This document shows, piece by piece, positions 8,767-15,983 of a stretch of DNA of 17,721 bases. Source of the DNA: an uncultured Lachnospiraceae bacterium (GTDB lineage Bacteria; Bacillota; Clostridia; Lachnospirales; Lachnospiraceae); NCBI GenBank assembly GCA_910583965.1, contig CAJUAE010000073.1:1-17721 (forward strand), read 5' to 3'. Each line of letters opens with the position of its first letter. Positions within the stretch are counted from its first letter, which is position 1. The position numbers and the translations under genes are program-made. The notes under the pieces were generated by a model. It saw only the letters and a list, made by a program, of their open reading frames with translations, had not been told where the DNA came from and searched no databases.

Positions 8767-9294
8767 CTATACACAAATATGTTGTGCAAAGTCCCACAAA
8801 TTTTTAAATAAATATTTTTTATATTTATCTTGCAGTACCTTTGAAATGGGGTGGCCACTCAGAACTAATGCGTATTTACATCCTGCATTAAATGCTGTCA
8901 TCAAGTCTGACTCTTTATCTCCAACCATATAAGACTGCCCCAAATCAATATTCCACTCTGTTGCCGCACGATCTATCAAGCCAGTGTGTGGTTTTCTACA
9001 CAGACATCTATCCTGTTCCACATGAGGACAATAATAAAAAGCATCAATTGCTGCATCATGCTTTCCCAGAACCACATTCATATAATGGTGAAGCTGTTCG
9101 ACGTCCTGTTCTTTGTAGTATCCTCTGCCAATACCTGACTGATTTGATATCACAATCAATTTGTATCCCTGCGTTTTTAGTAGTCTTAATGCTTGAAAGG
9201 TTCCATCTATAAACATAAGTTTGTCTATTTCATGCAAATAATCTACCTCAACATTCAAAGTTCCATCCCTATCTAAAAATACTGCCTTATCCAT
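8767..9294 (-). CDS. gmhB: D-glycero-D-manno-heptose 1,7-bisphosphate 7-phosphatase
   Basis: A HAD-superfamily phosphatase of 175 residues that removes the 7-phosphate from heptose 1,7-bisphosphate, the step between the HldA-type kinase and the HldC-type adenylyltransferase. Motif I is FLDRDGTLN with nucleophile Asp8 and acid/base Asp10. SNQSGIGRG (50-58) is the second motif, Lys101 follows, and VGDKESD (124-130) gives the metal-binding acids. Cys89, His91, Cys97 and Cys99 form the structural zinc site typical of GmhB and of the HisB phosphatase domain. The heptose genes upstream rule out a histidine role. Its ribosome binding site (AGGGG, 5 nt from ATG) lies inside one copy of a 12-bp direct repeat; the preceding 100 nt hold three hairpins that may reduce its expression relative to the rest of the operon. 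Anomer preference cannot be read from sequence; the beta form is expected from the neighbours. Confidence 0.92.
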   Translation of the reverse strand: MDKAVFLDRDGTLNVEVDYLHEIDKLMFIDGTFQALRLLKTQGYKLIVISNQSGIGRGYYKEQDVEQLHHYMNVVLGKHDAAIDAFYYCPHVEQDRCLCRKPHTGLIDRAATEWNIDLGQSYMVGDKESDLMTAFNAGCKYALVLSGHPISKVLQDKYKKYLFKNLWDFAQHICV

Positions 9295-9296
9295 TT

Positions 9297-9397
9297 TATC
9301 CCCTATGCCGCCTTTGGCGGCGTAAATAGATATGAAAAACGCTGTCTTTTGCGTTTTTCCTGCGTGAAAAATTTATTTTTCACACTATCCCCTATGC
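9297..9397. repeat. Hairpin cassette flanked by a 12-bp direct repeat
   Basis: TATCCCCTATGC occurs exactly at 9297-9308 and again at 9386-9397. Between and partly within the copies lie three perfect inverted repeats: GCCGCC/GGCGGC (9307-9321, 3-nt loop), GAAAAACGC/GCGTTTTTC (9334-9359, 8-nt loop) and GTGAAAAAT/ATTTTTCAC (9364-9383, 2-nt loop). Removing one repeat plus the 77 nt between would leave GT9 and gmhB 16 nt apart with the gmhB ribosome binding site intact. That looks like insertion of an 89-bp palindromic element with target duplication, though slippage duplication is possible. Confidence 0.7.
9334..9359 (-). terminator. Possible attenuating hairpin between GT9 and gmhB
   Basis: On the minus strand GAAAAACGC, an 8-nt loop and GCGTTTTTC form a 9-bp stem with an A-rich 5' side and T-rich 3' side, a shape shared with weak bidirectional terminators. 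Being inside the operon, it would lower rather than abolish gmhB transcription. Confidence 0.3.
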
Positions 9398-9399
9398 GT

Positions 9400-10599
9400 C
9401 TATCTTGATAACGCTTGAATCACTTGTTCCACGCTTATCTCATCTACACATTGATACCTTCCTGTTTTCAGCAGATGCTCCTTACACGCAGCAGTAATTT
9501 TATTATATGCACAACCTGCACAGTCCTTCTTTGCACTACATACAATAATTGGTTCATGCTCCTTACAGTCCCGTTCACAACGGTATGGCAAAAATCTGCC
9601 ATATGCAAACTCTCCAAAAATACAAACTCCCTTTGTATTTACTGCAGCCGCAAAGTGAATGCCGCTGGTATCATTTCCTATTAACAATTCAGCATTGCGA
9701 ATAATTTCAGCAAGTTCAAGCAGCGTTGTTTTTCCAAACAAATTATGCACGCTTTTCTTAAATTCCTCTTGTTCCACTGCCTCCACAAACTGCCGAAATA
9801 GATATGCTTCATTTTGTCCTCCACACAAATACAAATCCATTCCTTTTTTCTTAATAATGTATTCGCCAACTTGCGCATATCGCTCAATTGGCCACATTTT
9901 TTTTCCAGAACTTCCTCCCGGAAAAATAACAGCATATGGCTTTGATGGTATGATTTCCTTACGGACATGTACTTGCGGAAAAGACGGATATCCCGCATAA
10001 AAATCAAATCCAAGCCCCCTAATAAAGACAGCATTTCTCTCAAGCTCCATCAGATTTTTTTCTCCAGACGGAATCAATCTGTCATAAGTATTATCTAATT
10101 TTTTACGGATATGCCGAAACGTTATAAATCTGCTTAAATTCATTCTGGATTCATCCGCCACAAAAGCAATTTTTTCTTTTGCTGGAATGTTCCTAGCCAA
10201 AAGATCCATATCAATCGTGCGAGAATATTCTGTCTGTAGCAATGTATGAAACATTCTTTTATGAAAACGCTTCCAAATTTCTTTTTTATATTGATTATCC
10301 GCTTCAAACTTCTTACTCTCTATTGATATCACTTCATCAAAAAATCCTGTATTCTTTGCAATATCGGTGCAAAAAGCATTGCACACCAAAGTAATCTTCT
10401 GTCCTTTATACAACTTTTTATACTGTTCTGCACTGTCAAGCCAAATTAAAAAATCTCCAATCGCATCAATTTTTATGATAATGATACCCTGTGCATCACG
10501 GGCAGTAGGTCTTTGATTTTTTAGTCCTGCTATCCGAAATTGTGTGAGCCAAATATTAATCCATCTGCAGACTTTATCACGTGCACTTCGCCATGCCAT
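9400..10599 (-). CDS. Glycosyltransferase family 9 (heptosyltransferase-like)
   Basis: GT9 enzymes transfer heptose from ADP-heptose in the cytoplasm. This 399-residue protein shows the two-Rossmann GT-B layout. The N-terminal strand is IIIIKIDAIGD (about 39-49). The C-terminal nucleotide half begins near FPGGSSGKKMWPIERY and contains LIGNDTSGIHFAAA, the donor-binding motif in which Asp and His are typical. A Cys-rich stretch near the C-terminus (CSAKKDCAGC) is seen in some Firmicute GT9 proteins. The frame opens at a TTG (10608), but the ATG at 10599 has a better-spaced GGAGG (12 nt). It starts 1 nt after the gmhA stop. Its place inside the ADP-heptose operon makes it the probable heptosyltransferase; the acceptor is unknown. 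Confidence 0.87.
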   Translation of the reverse strand: MAWRSARDKVCRWINIWLTQFRIAGLKNQRPTARDAQGIIIIKIDAIGDFLIWLDSAEQYKKLYKGQKITLVCNAFCTDIAKNTGFFDEVISIESKKFEADNQYKKEIWKRFHKRMFHTLLQTEYSRTIDMDLLARNIPAKEKIAFVADESRMNLSRFITFRHIRKKLDNTYDRLIPSGEKNLMELERNAVFIRGLGFDFYAGYPSFPQVHVRKEIIPSKPYAVIFPGGSSGKKMWPIERYAQVGEYIIKKKGMDLYLCGGQNEAYLFRQFVEAVEQEEFKKSVHNLFGKTTLLELAEIIRNAELLIGNDTSGIHFAAAVNTKGVCIFGEFAYGRFLPYRCERDCKEHEPIIVCSAKKDCAGCAYNKITAACKEHLLKTGRYQCVDEISVEQVIQALSR

Positions 10600-10600
10600 A

Positions 10601-11203
10601 TCATTCAAAATCCTCCATCCAAAATCCCTGTTCTTGCAGCCCTTTTTCTATCAATCCACAAAGCGTATGAATTAACAGAATATGCATTTCCTGAATCCTC
10701 GGCGTATTCTCCGAAGGAACATTCAACAGACAATCTGCTACTAACTTTATTTTTCCACCTGTAAAACCAGTCAGTCCAATCGTGTGTATATTCTGTTTTT
10801 TTGCCTCCTGTAAGGCATTGATTACATTTGCAGAATTACCACTGGTTGATATACCAATTAATACATCTCCCTCTTTTCCAAGTGCTGCAACCTGTTTAGA
10901 AAAAATATTCTCATATTCATAATCATTTGCAATGGCTGTCATTACTGTCGGATTTGCATTCAACACAATTGCTGCAATTCCTCTGCGCTCCATCTGATAT
11001 CTTCCCACAAGTTCTCCTGCCATATGCAGCGCGTCTGACGCACTTCCTCCATTTCCACATATCAGAAGCTTATTTCCTCTCAAATATGCACATATGCATG
11101 TTTGCGCCACTTGTTCTATTGTCCCAATCAGCGTCTCATCGCGCAAAAGTCTTTCTTTTGCCATAATACTTTCTTGGATATTTTCTCTAATATAGTTCAG
11201 CAT
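10601..11203 (-). CDS. gmhA: D-sedoheptulose 7-phosphate isomerase
   Basis: This SIS-domain enzyme of 200 residues converts sedoheptulose 7-phosphate to D-glycero-D-manno-heptose 7-phosphate, the first step of heptose synthesis. Phosphate-binding loops are CGNGGSASDA (49-58) and STSGNSANVI (119-128). Probable zinc and catalytic residues His60, Glu64, Gln171 and His179 sit in ALHMAGELVGRY and ENTPRIQEMHI..IH, as in GmhA. The frame extends 19 codons upstream, but the ATG at 11203 has GGAGGG 9 nt upstream and gives the normal GmhA length. It overlaps the adenylyltransferase gene by 7 nt, so translation is probably coupled. A DiaA-like role is unlikely given the neighbours. Confidence 0.94.
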   Translation of the reverse strand: MLNYIRENIQESIMAKERLLRDETLIGTIEQVAQTCICAYLRGNKLLICGNGGSASDALHMAGELVGRYQMERRGIAAIVLNANPTVMTAIANDYEYENIFSKQVAALGKEGDVLIGISTSGNSANVINALQEAKKQNIHTIGLTGFTGGKIKLVADCLLNVPSENTPRIQEMHILLIHTLCGLIEKGLQEQGFWMEDFE

Positions 11204-11691
11204 ACATTTGTGCCCTCCATTGTTCTTTTTATTTTTTCTATGATATTTGTTGTAGAGCATCCATCTACCATACTGACATAATCAACTCTGCCTCCATAAA
11301 CAGCGGTGTGCTCCATCTCTGGAATCTGTACCCCTGCATAATCACCGCCTTTCACAACAATATCAGGCTGTATTCGGTCAATAATACGACATGGTGTCCT
11401 ATCCGAAAAAATGCATACATAATCTACGCTCTCAAGCCCTGCAATGACAACTGCCCGTTCCTGTTCTGGCACAATTGGTCTGGAATTGCCTTTGAGTGCC
11501 CGAACAGAACTGTCTGAATTAAGCAGGACTACTAGAATATCCCCTCTTGCTTTTGCCTCCGCTAAATAGGTAACATGTCCTGCATGCAGAACGTCAAAAC
11601 ATCCACTTGTAGATACAATCATCTGTTTCTGTTGTCTTGCTTTCTGTACTTCTTGTTCAAGCTCCTCCAAAGTTATAATCTTTTTTCTCAT
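11197..11691 (-). CDS. hldC: D-glycero-beta-D-manno-heptose 1-phosphate adenylyltransferase
   Basis: A nucleotidyltransferase of 164 residues that joins AMP from ATP to heptose 1-phosphate, giving ADP-heptose. It corresponds to the C-terminal half of E. coli HldE (RfaE2). The nucleotide-binding signature is GCFDVLHAGHV (30-40), with the HxGH of the cytidylyltransferase family at 36-39. VKGGDY and the C-terminal STTNIIEKI (the TSTT/ISST-like loop) are also present. The start has GGAG 7 nt upstream and overlaps the end of the kinase gene by 35 nt in a different frame, so kinase and transferase are separate proteins here rather than the HldE fusion. Confidence 0.93.
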   Translation of the reverse strand: MRKKIITLEELEQEVQKARQQKQMIVSTSGCFDVLHAGHVTYLAEAKARGDILVVLLNSDSSVRALKGNSRPIVPEQERAVVIAGLESVDYVCIFSDRTPCRIIDRIQPDIVVKGGDYAGVQIPEMEHTAVYGGRVDYVSMVDGCSTTNIIEKIKRTMEGTNVC

Positions 11692-12667
11692 TTAATTTCT
11701 CCATCAACTCATCTCTTGTGACAACTGCTGTCCCTCTTTTCCCTATAACAATTCCTGCCGCAACATTGGCTAAAATTACTGCCTCATCAATTGTAAGTCC
11801 ACTTGCAAGCCCTAATGTAACTGTGCTAATTACAGTATCGCCGGCACCTGTAACATCAAACACTTGAACTGCCTTGGACGCATAATCTCTTCTATTACTG
11901 TTATGTTCAAAAACGGATATTCCCTCAGAACCTCTTGTCACAATGATGCGTTTTGCCTTAGAACGCTCCAAATAAGCTTTACCCGCCCTATCCAATGAAT
12001 CCAAATCTCCTATCTGAATATTGACTGCGTTTTCCAATTCCAGATTATTTGGCTTGACAAAATCCGCATTCTCAAAAGCATCAATATGGCGACTCTTGGA
12101 ATCAACTGTAACAATCACATGATTTGTATTGCAAAGATGAATTATCTTTTTCACAAACGTTGCATCTTCCAACACACCCTTGCAGTAGTCTGAAAGCACT
12201 ATTGCATCCCACTCAGTGATATGAGATGCAATATATTCAAAAATTTTTGCACAGACATTCTCATGTATTGGACTGCTATCTTCTTTATCTACACGCAAAA
12301 GCTGCTGCGCCTTTGTCGCAAAACGTATCTTAACAGTAGTCAAGCGATCTCCATCTACAAAAATACCCTCTGTATCAATAGAGGCATTTTTCAAAAACTC
12401 CCTAAGCCATATCCCGCTGTCGTCCAATCCCGCTACACCTGCTATAGCAAGTTTTCCACCCATAGCATGCATGTTTAATGCCACATTGGAAGCTCCTCCT
12501 GCACTTCTCTGTGTTCCTTTGTAATTTAAAATAGGAACCGGAGCCTCCGGTGATATTCTGCCTACTTTTCCCAGAATATATTCATCTACCATCAAATCCC
12601 CAAGCACCAGAATCCGCTTCTTATGAAAATTATTTAGAACAGCATCCGCTAATCGATCCTCTCGCAT
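11657..12667 (-). CDS. hldA: D-glycero-beta-D-manno-heptose-7-phosphate kinase
   Basis: A PfkB/ribokinase-family enzyme of 336 residues that phosphorylates C1 of heptose 7-phosphate, matching the N-terminal half of HldE (RfaE1). Visible motifs are VLGDLMVDEYILG (21-33), GRISPEAPVPIL (36-47), the sugar-binding GGASNVALNMHAMGG (57-71), VKPNNLELENAV and the ATP/anion-hole motif DVTGAGDT (271-278) with catalytic Asp277. The open frame runs 32 codons further up into the GT2 gene, but the ATG at 12667 matches the family N-terminus, leaves 4 nt to the GT2 stop and has AAAGGA about 10 nt upstream. ISPEAPVP separates HldE-type kinases from ribokinases and fructokinases. Confidence 0.94.
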   Translation of the reverse strand: MREDRLADAVLNNFHKKRILVLGDLMVDEYILGKVGRISPEAPVPILNYKGTQRSAGGASNVALNMHAMGGKLAIAGVAGLDDSGIWLREFLKNASIDTEGIFVDGDRLTTVKIRFATKAQQLLRVDKEDSSPIHENVCAKIFEYIASHITEWDAIVLSDYCKGVLEDATFVKKIIHLCNTNHVIVTVDSKSRHIDAFENADFVKPNNLELENAVNIQIGDLDSLDRAGKAYLERSKAKRIIVTRGSEGISVFEHNSNRRDYASKAVQVFDVTGAGDTVISTVTLGLASGLTIDEAVILANVAAGIVIGKRGTAVVTRDELMEKLNEKKDYNFGGA

Positions 12668-12671
12668 AAAG

Positions 12672-13679
12672 TTATAATCCTTTCCCAGAACATATATCGT
12701 TGTCCGTTTCTGCTTTCTTTTGATCATCTCCACTATCACGTTCAATATTTGTCTCCCGCTCAATATAGATAGGACGATTCTTTACCTCCATATATATTCG
12801 TGCAAGGTACTCCCCAATTACCCCTAATGTCGTGATAATCACACCCCCCAGAAACAGAAGAACAATCATAATGCTGTTGTAACCAGTTCTAGGAACGAGT
12901 GGATTTTTGAGCGCGGCAATACCAATTGTAGCAGCATACAGAAAAGAAACAATTGTAATGATTATACCGAGATATATCACTCCGCGCAAGGGCGTTGTCG
13001 CAAAAGCAATAAATCCATTATATGCATAGCGTAGCAACCCTAAAAAATTCCATTTCGTGTGCCCCGCGATTCGCTCAACATTTTCATACTCTATCCACTT
13101 ATTCTTAAATCCCACCCAAGAATAAATTCCCTTTGTAAAGCGCTCCCGCTCACTCATAGATACAATGGAATCCACAACTGTTCTTTTCATTAAACAGTAA
13201 TCTGTACTTCCCGATATCAAATCTAAGACAGTAATATGATTGATAATGGAATAAAACGCCTTTGAAAAAAAACTTCGTATCAAAGGCTCCCCCTTTCTGG
13301 ATACGCGCCTTGCAGTAGCTCTGTCATACCCTTCCTTTTCAATTGCATCAATCATTGGAACGAGCAATTCTGGTGGATGTTGTAAATCCGCATCTATCAG
13401 GGCAACATAATCACCAGTGCTTTTGCTTAACCCTGCGTAAATTGCAGATTCCTTTCCAAAATTTCTTGAGAGCGCGATATATTGTACAACTTCTTCCCGT
13501 GCAATTGATGCAACTCTTTTAATCTCATTTAATGTATCGTCTTTGCTTCCATCATCCACAAATGTAATTATAAAACGAAAAGTAGGAAGCTTCTTAAAAA
13601 CTTCCTTAGCAGCATTATAAAATAATTCGATACATTTTTCTTCGTTATAGCATGGTACTATCAGTTCTATTGTTTTCAT
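12672..13679 (-). CDS. GtrB-like glycosyltransferase family 2 with two membrane helices
   Basis: This 335-residue GT-A enzyme resembles DPM1/GtrB/ArnC-type transferases that charge undecaprenyl phosphate with a sugar on the cytoplasmic face. The catalytic domain has IVPCYNEE (7-14), VDDGSKDDT (41-49) and the metal-binding DADLQHPPE (96-104). A region rich in Arg and Lys follows, including RKGEPLIRSFFSK. Two hydrophobic hairpin helices lie at about 230-255 and 268-292. A charged C-terminal tail of about 40 residues follows. The ATG has AGGG 6 nt upstream. It heads the heptose operon, but the lipid-linked sugar it makes could equally feed the GT-C-like proteins elsewhere in the window. Donor sugar not determinable. 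Confidence 0.88.
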   Translation of the reverse strand: MKTIELIVPCYNEEKCIELFYNAAKEVFKKLPTFRFIITFVDDGSKDDTLNEIKRVASIAREEVVQYIALSRNFGKESAIYAGLSKSTGDYVALIDADLQHPPELLVPMIDAIEKEGYDRATARRVSRKGEPLIRSFFSKAFYSIINHITVLDLISGSTDYCLMKRTVVDSIVSMSERERFTKGIYSWVGFKNKWIEYENVERIAGHTKWNFLGLLRYAYNGFIAFATTPLRGVIYLGIIITIVSFLYAATIGIAALKNPLVPRTGYNSIMIVLLFLGGVIITTLGVIGEYLARIYMEVKNRPIYIERETNIERDSGDDQKKAETDNDICSGKGL

Positions 13680-13753
13680 TTTTATCCCTATTCTATCAAT
13701 CTAATTAATATCAAATCTATTGCTGTAATTTTGTTGCAAAATTAATCTCAAGA

Positions 13754-13782
13754 ATTATAGCTATGGACTTTTGGTGTGTCGC
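13754..13782 (-). promoter_or_regulatory. Predicted promoter of the heptose operon
   Basis: On the minus strand GCGACA (13777-13782), a 17-nt spacer and a perfect TATAAT (13754-13759) lie 75 nt upstream of the GT2 start. The -35 box is only a 4/6 match. A second TATAAT at 13814-13819 leaves the true start site open. Confidence 0.4.
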
Positions 13783-13891
13783 TAACATATAATAACCAAC
13801 GGCTTATTTAAATATTATAGCGTTTTTCCTTGATTCAATAATACACAGCAGTTTACAAGTTTTTGTAAAAGTTATATTTTCATGGATTCGC

Positions 13892-13909
13892 ATTGAATAA
13901 GTATTCAAT
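13892..13909. promoter_or_regulatory. Palindrome, possible operator
   Basis: ATTGAATA and TATTCAAT form perfect 8-bp arms around AG. It lies about 110 nt upstream of the heptose-operon promoter. The size and symmetry suit a dimeric regulator, but there is no other evidence of function. Confidence 0.25.
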
Positions 13910-14035
13910 TTGTCTATAGTTTGCAGGCAATAAAGTGCATATTTATTATATTTTAAAAAGTAAATCGAGTAAATTTTAAAAAATTGTAAACTGGTGTAAT
14001 ACAGTAAATGATGTTAACCATAAATCTTTATCATT

Positions 14036-15892
14036 TTATTCTAAACAATAGAATAATATTGCTATTCCTGAACATGCATTAAAGGCAAACGCCAAATTCA
14101 ACGCAACAAATGATATTTGCTCATTCTCCCCATTATCAATATATGTTGCTTTAGTTACCATAAAATATAACGGCAATAAAAGTGAAATAAAATACCTTCC
14201 TTGTAAGCCTAGAATCAAATTTTCCCCCACCCAAGTCCATTGAACATATATACTTGTTGATATCAATAAAACGATGAAAAAAATTACAATTCCAAATATA
14301 CATTTCTCATATTCTCTCCCTCTATCTATACTTATACGACCATATAAGGTTAATTTATAAAATAACATAAAAATGTACGCCATTACTATAATTGAATTTA
14401 CATTGACTGTCAACTGTCCTAATGTACTACCAACCATTTGATGTAAAAGTTGTATTGAGTATATAGCATACGTTCTAAATATTGTGGTGACATATATTAT
14501 TGGATGATGCACTATATTTGCTATCTGTAAAGAACTATTAGCTCCTATATGTGTAAGAAATTTATTACATATTTGAAGCCATATTAGAGCTATCAAAATT
14601 GTAGTAACTGCCACTATAACTGCATGTATAATTTTCTGCTTTATACTGCTAAATCTTTCTTTAGGAATAAGAAAATAAATTAAACAAAATGGTAGATATA
14701 CAATTTTATACAAACTTATCACAATAGCTAATAAGTATAATAAAATAATCTGAAATATTGAGAGATAATTTTTTTGGACATAACGCAAGTACATAACAAA
14801 CGCAATCATAAATACTGAAACAGCTACTACCATTCCATCTGGTGAAAGCGAAAAAGCTTCATGCATATTCATTGGCATCAATAATATAAGAGATAAAAAC
14901 TCTTTTCCAAAAGGAAGAAGTTTTATAGCGAAATACAAAATCAAAGTAATACACATCCAGTTAGCACAACGCCCGGCATAAGTAATTATCGCCAACCTAT
15001 CTGTGATCAATCTTGCCAATAATATGCCTGTAGCTTGTGGTATATAAGAAATTGGTGCATAGAGCGCAGTATTAGAAAAATTTTTGAATACTACTTCTTT
15101 GCTTAATCTGGAATCTAATGAGTCCTTAAATGTCTGCCAATATTTTGAATTAAACCCTGTGTCAACGAGTGGAAGTTCTCTGCCTCCTTTCGTCCCTTCA
15201 TCATTCATCTCCGATATCATATGCCCCATAGATATTTCATATGCCCGATAAAAATGATGACTCTCATCTGGTACATTATACATTGTGTTTGAACAAGCAT
15301 ATAAAAGACTAAATACACACCATAATAGAATAAAGCTCTTTTCTATAGAAATTGTTTTTTTACAACAATATATTATTGAAATAAAACATAATAAGATAAC
15401 AAAAATTTGTATCAATATAAAAGGCCTATAACTATCCTTGTGCTGTAATGTTGAGTACTGAAGTTTATATTTTAATGGAGTAACTCCATTTCCTGAAATA
15501 GCATCAGATGTAAGACGTAATATATATTTTTGTCCTTTACTTTCTATCTTATGATCTAATCGTAAAATCAAGTATATGTTATCGGCAATCAAACTTTCTT
15601 TCACGTCATATTTTTGTATGCACTTATCATCTTGCAATAACTCAACAAACAATGTTGAGTTATTTATTCTTTCATTTGTAGTAAATAATATTTGTAATGC
15701 ATTCAATCCATCATATTCACAAATAAACTCTTGGATAATTTCATTATGGTTTGTAATTTCCATAGAATTTTGAATATTGTCTTCAAATATATATGTGCTA
15801 TATTCTTGAAAATGTTTAATAAATGTAAATATCACAAGAAAAATAATAAAAAGTATACCCAAAAGTTTTTTATACCTTAAGTTTTGTTTCAT
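14036..15892 (-). CDS. DUF2142 family polytopic membrane protein
   Basis: This 618-residue protein begins with one hydrophobic helix (about 9-25), then a beta-rich soluble region of some 120 residues (35-150) likely on the outer face, then ten or more hydrophobic helices. The DUF2142 signature follows the third helix: NVPDESHHFYRAYEISMGH (205-223), with Asp208, Glu209, His211/212 and Arg215. DUF2142 proteins are found in surface polysaccharide and teichoic-acid loci and have a GT-C-like layout; their reaction is unknown. A GTG at 15922 is in frame, but the ATG at 15892 has AAAGGCGG about 9 nt upstream. That site is the 3' arm of a perfect hairpin. The gene is more AT-rich than the heptose genes, suggesting separate origin. 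Confidence 0.85.
   Translation of the reverse strand: MKQNLRYKKLLGILFIIFLVIFTFIKHFQEYSTYIFEDNIQNSMEITNHNEIIQEFICEYDGLNALQILFTTNERINNSTLFVELLQDDKCIQKYDVKESLIADNIYLILRLDHKIESKGQKYILRLTSDAISGNGVTPLKYKLQYSTLQHKDSYRPFILIQIFVILLCFISIIYCCKKTISIEKSFILLWCVFSLLYACSNTMYNVPDESHHFYRAYEISMGHMISEMNDEGTKGGRELPLVDTGFNSKYWQTFKDSLDSRLSKEVVFKNFSNTALYAPISYIPQATGILLARLITDRLAIITYAGRCANWMCITLILYFAIKLLPFGKEFLSLILLMPMNMHEAFSLSPDGMVVAVSVFMIAFVMYLRYVQKNYLSIFQIILLYLLAIVISLYKIVYLPFCLIYFLIPKERFSSIKQKIIHAVIVAVTTILIALIWLQICNKFLTHIGANSSLQIANIVHHPIIYVTTIFRTYAIYSIQLLHQMVGSTLGQLTVNVNSIIVMAYIFMLFYKLTLYGRISIDRGREYEKCIFGIVIFFIVLLISTSIYVQWTWVGENLILGLQGRYFISLLLPLYFMVTKATYIDNGENEQISFVALNLAFAFNACSGIAILFYCLE
15636..15664. repeat. Perfect 11-bp inverted repeat inside the DUF2142 gene
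   Basis: AATAACTCAAC (15636-15646) and GTTGAGTTATT (15654-15664) flank a 7-nt loop, about 230 nt into the coding region. The encoded residues (NNSTLFVELL region) are ordinary. It could be a chance feature of AT-rich sequence. Confidence 0.4.
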
Positions 15893-15903
15893 TATTATAA
15901 TCC

Positions 15904-15920
15904 GCCTTTCTGCGAAAGGC
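15904..15920 (-). promoter_or_regulatory. Hairpin covering the DUF2142 ribosome binding site
   Basis: On the minus strand GCCTTTC GCA GAAAGGC is a perfect 7-bp stem with a 3-nt loop, directly followed by GG and an A/T-rich spacer to the ATG at 15892. The AAAGGCGG that would pair with 16S rRNA lies in and just past the 3' arm. No T-run follows, so it is not an intrinsic terminator. Confidence 0.45.
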
Positions 15921-15983
15921 ACTAATGGGGTTATGAAACCTACTTCGGACTTTCGCTATTTTAAATTTCCTGATATAGTTTCC

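Larger units (their letters stand above)
13680..14035. other. 356-nt AT-rich intergenic region
   Basis: It separates the DUF2142 stop from the start of the heptose operon. It contains the predicted operon promoter (13754-13782), a second TATAAT-like box on the minus strand at 13814-13819 without a clear -35, and an 8-bp palindrome at 13892-13909. I see no convincing terminator for the DUF2142 gene and no ORF worth calling. Confidence 0.6.

Noticed and set aside
9659..10000. 113-codon plus-strand ORF opposite GT9
   Set aside because: Antisense shadow of a well-supported GT9 gene, with low-complexity Ser-rich sequence.
11204..11260. 19-codon upstream extension of gmhA
   Set aside because: The Lys/Asn-rich extension lies in the adenylyltransferase gene, and the ATG at 11203 has a strong GGAGGG site and gives normal GmhA length.
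12668..12763. 32-codon N-terminal extension of the heptose kinase
   Set aside because: It overlaps the GT2 gene, lacks family similarity, and the ATG at 12667 has a suitable ribosome binding site and matches the family N-terminus.
13985..14005. Possible terminator after DUF2142
   Set aside because: Only a 4-bp ACTG/CAGT stem forms; no convincing terminator.
15893..15922. GTG start for the DUF2142 gene
   Set aside because: It would place translation through the hairpin and adds a non-conserved MPFAERRIII peptide; the ATG at 15892 is the likelier start.
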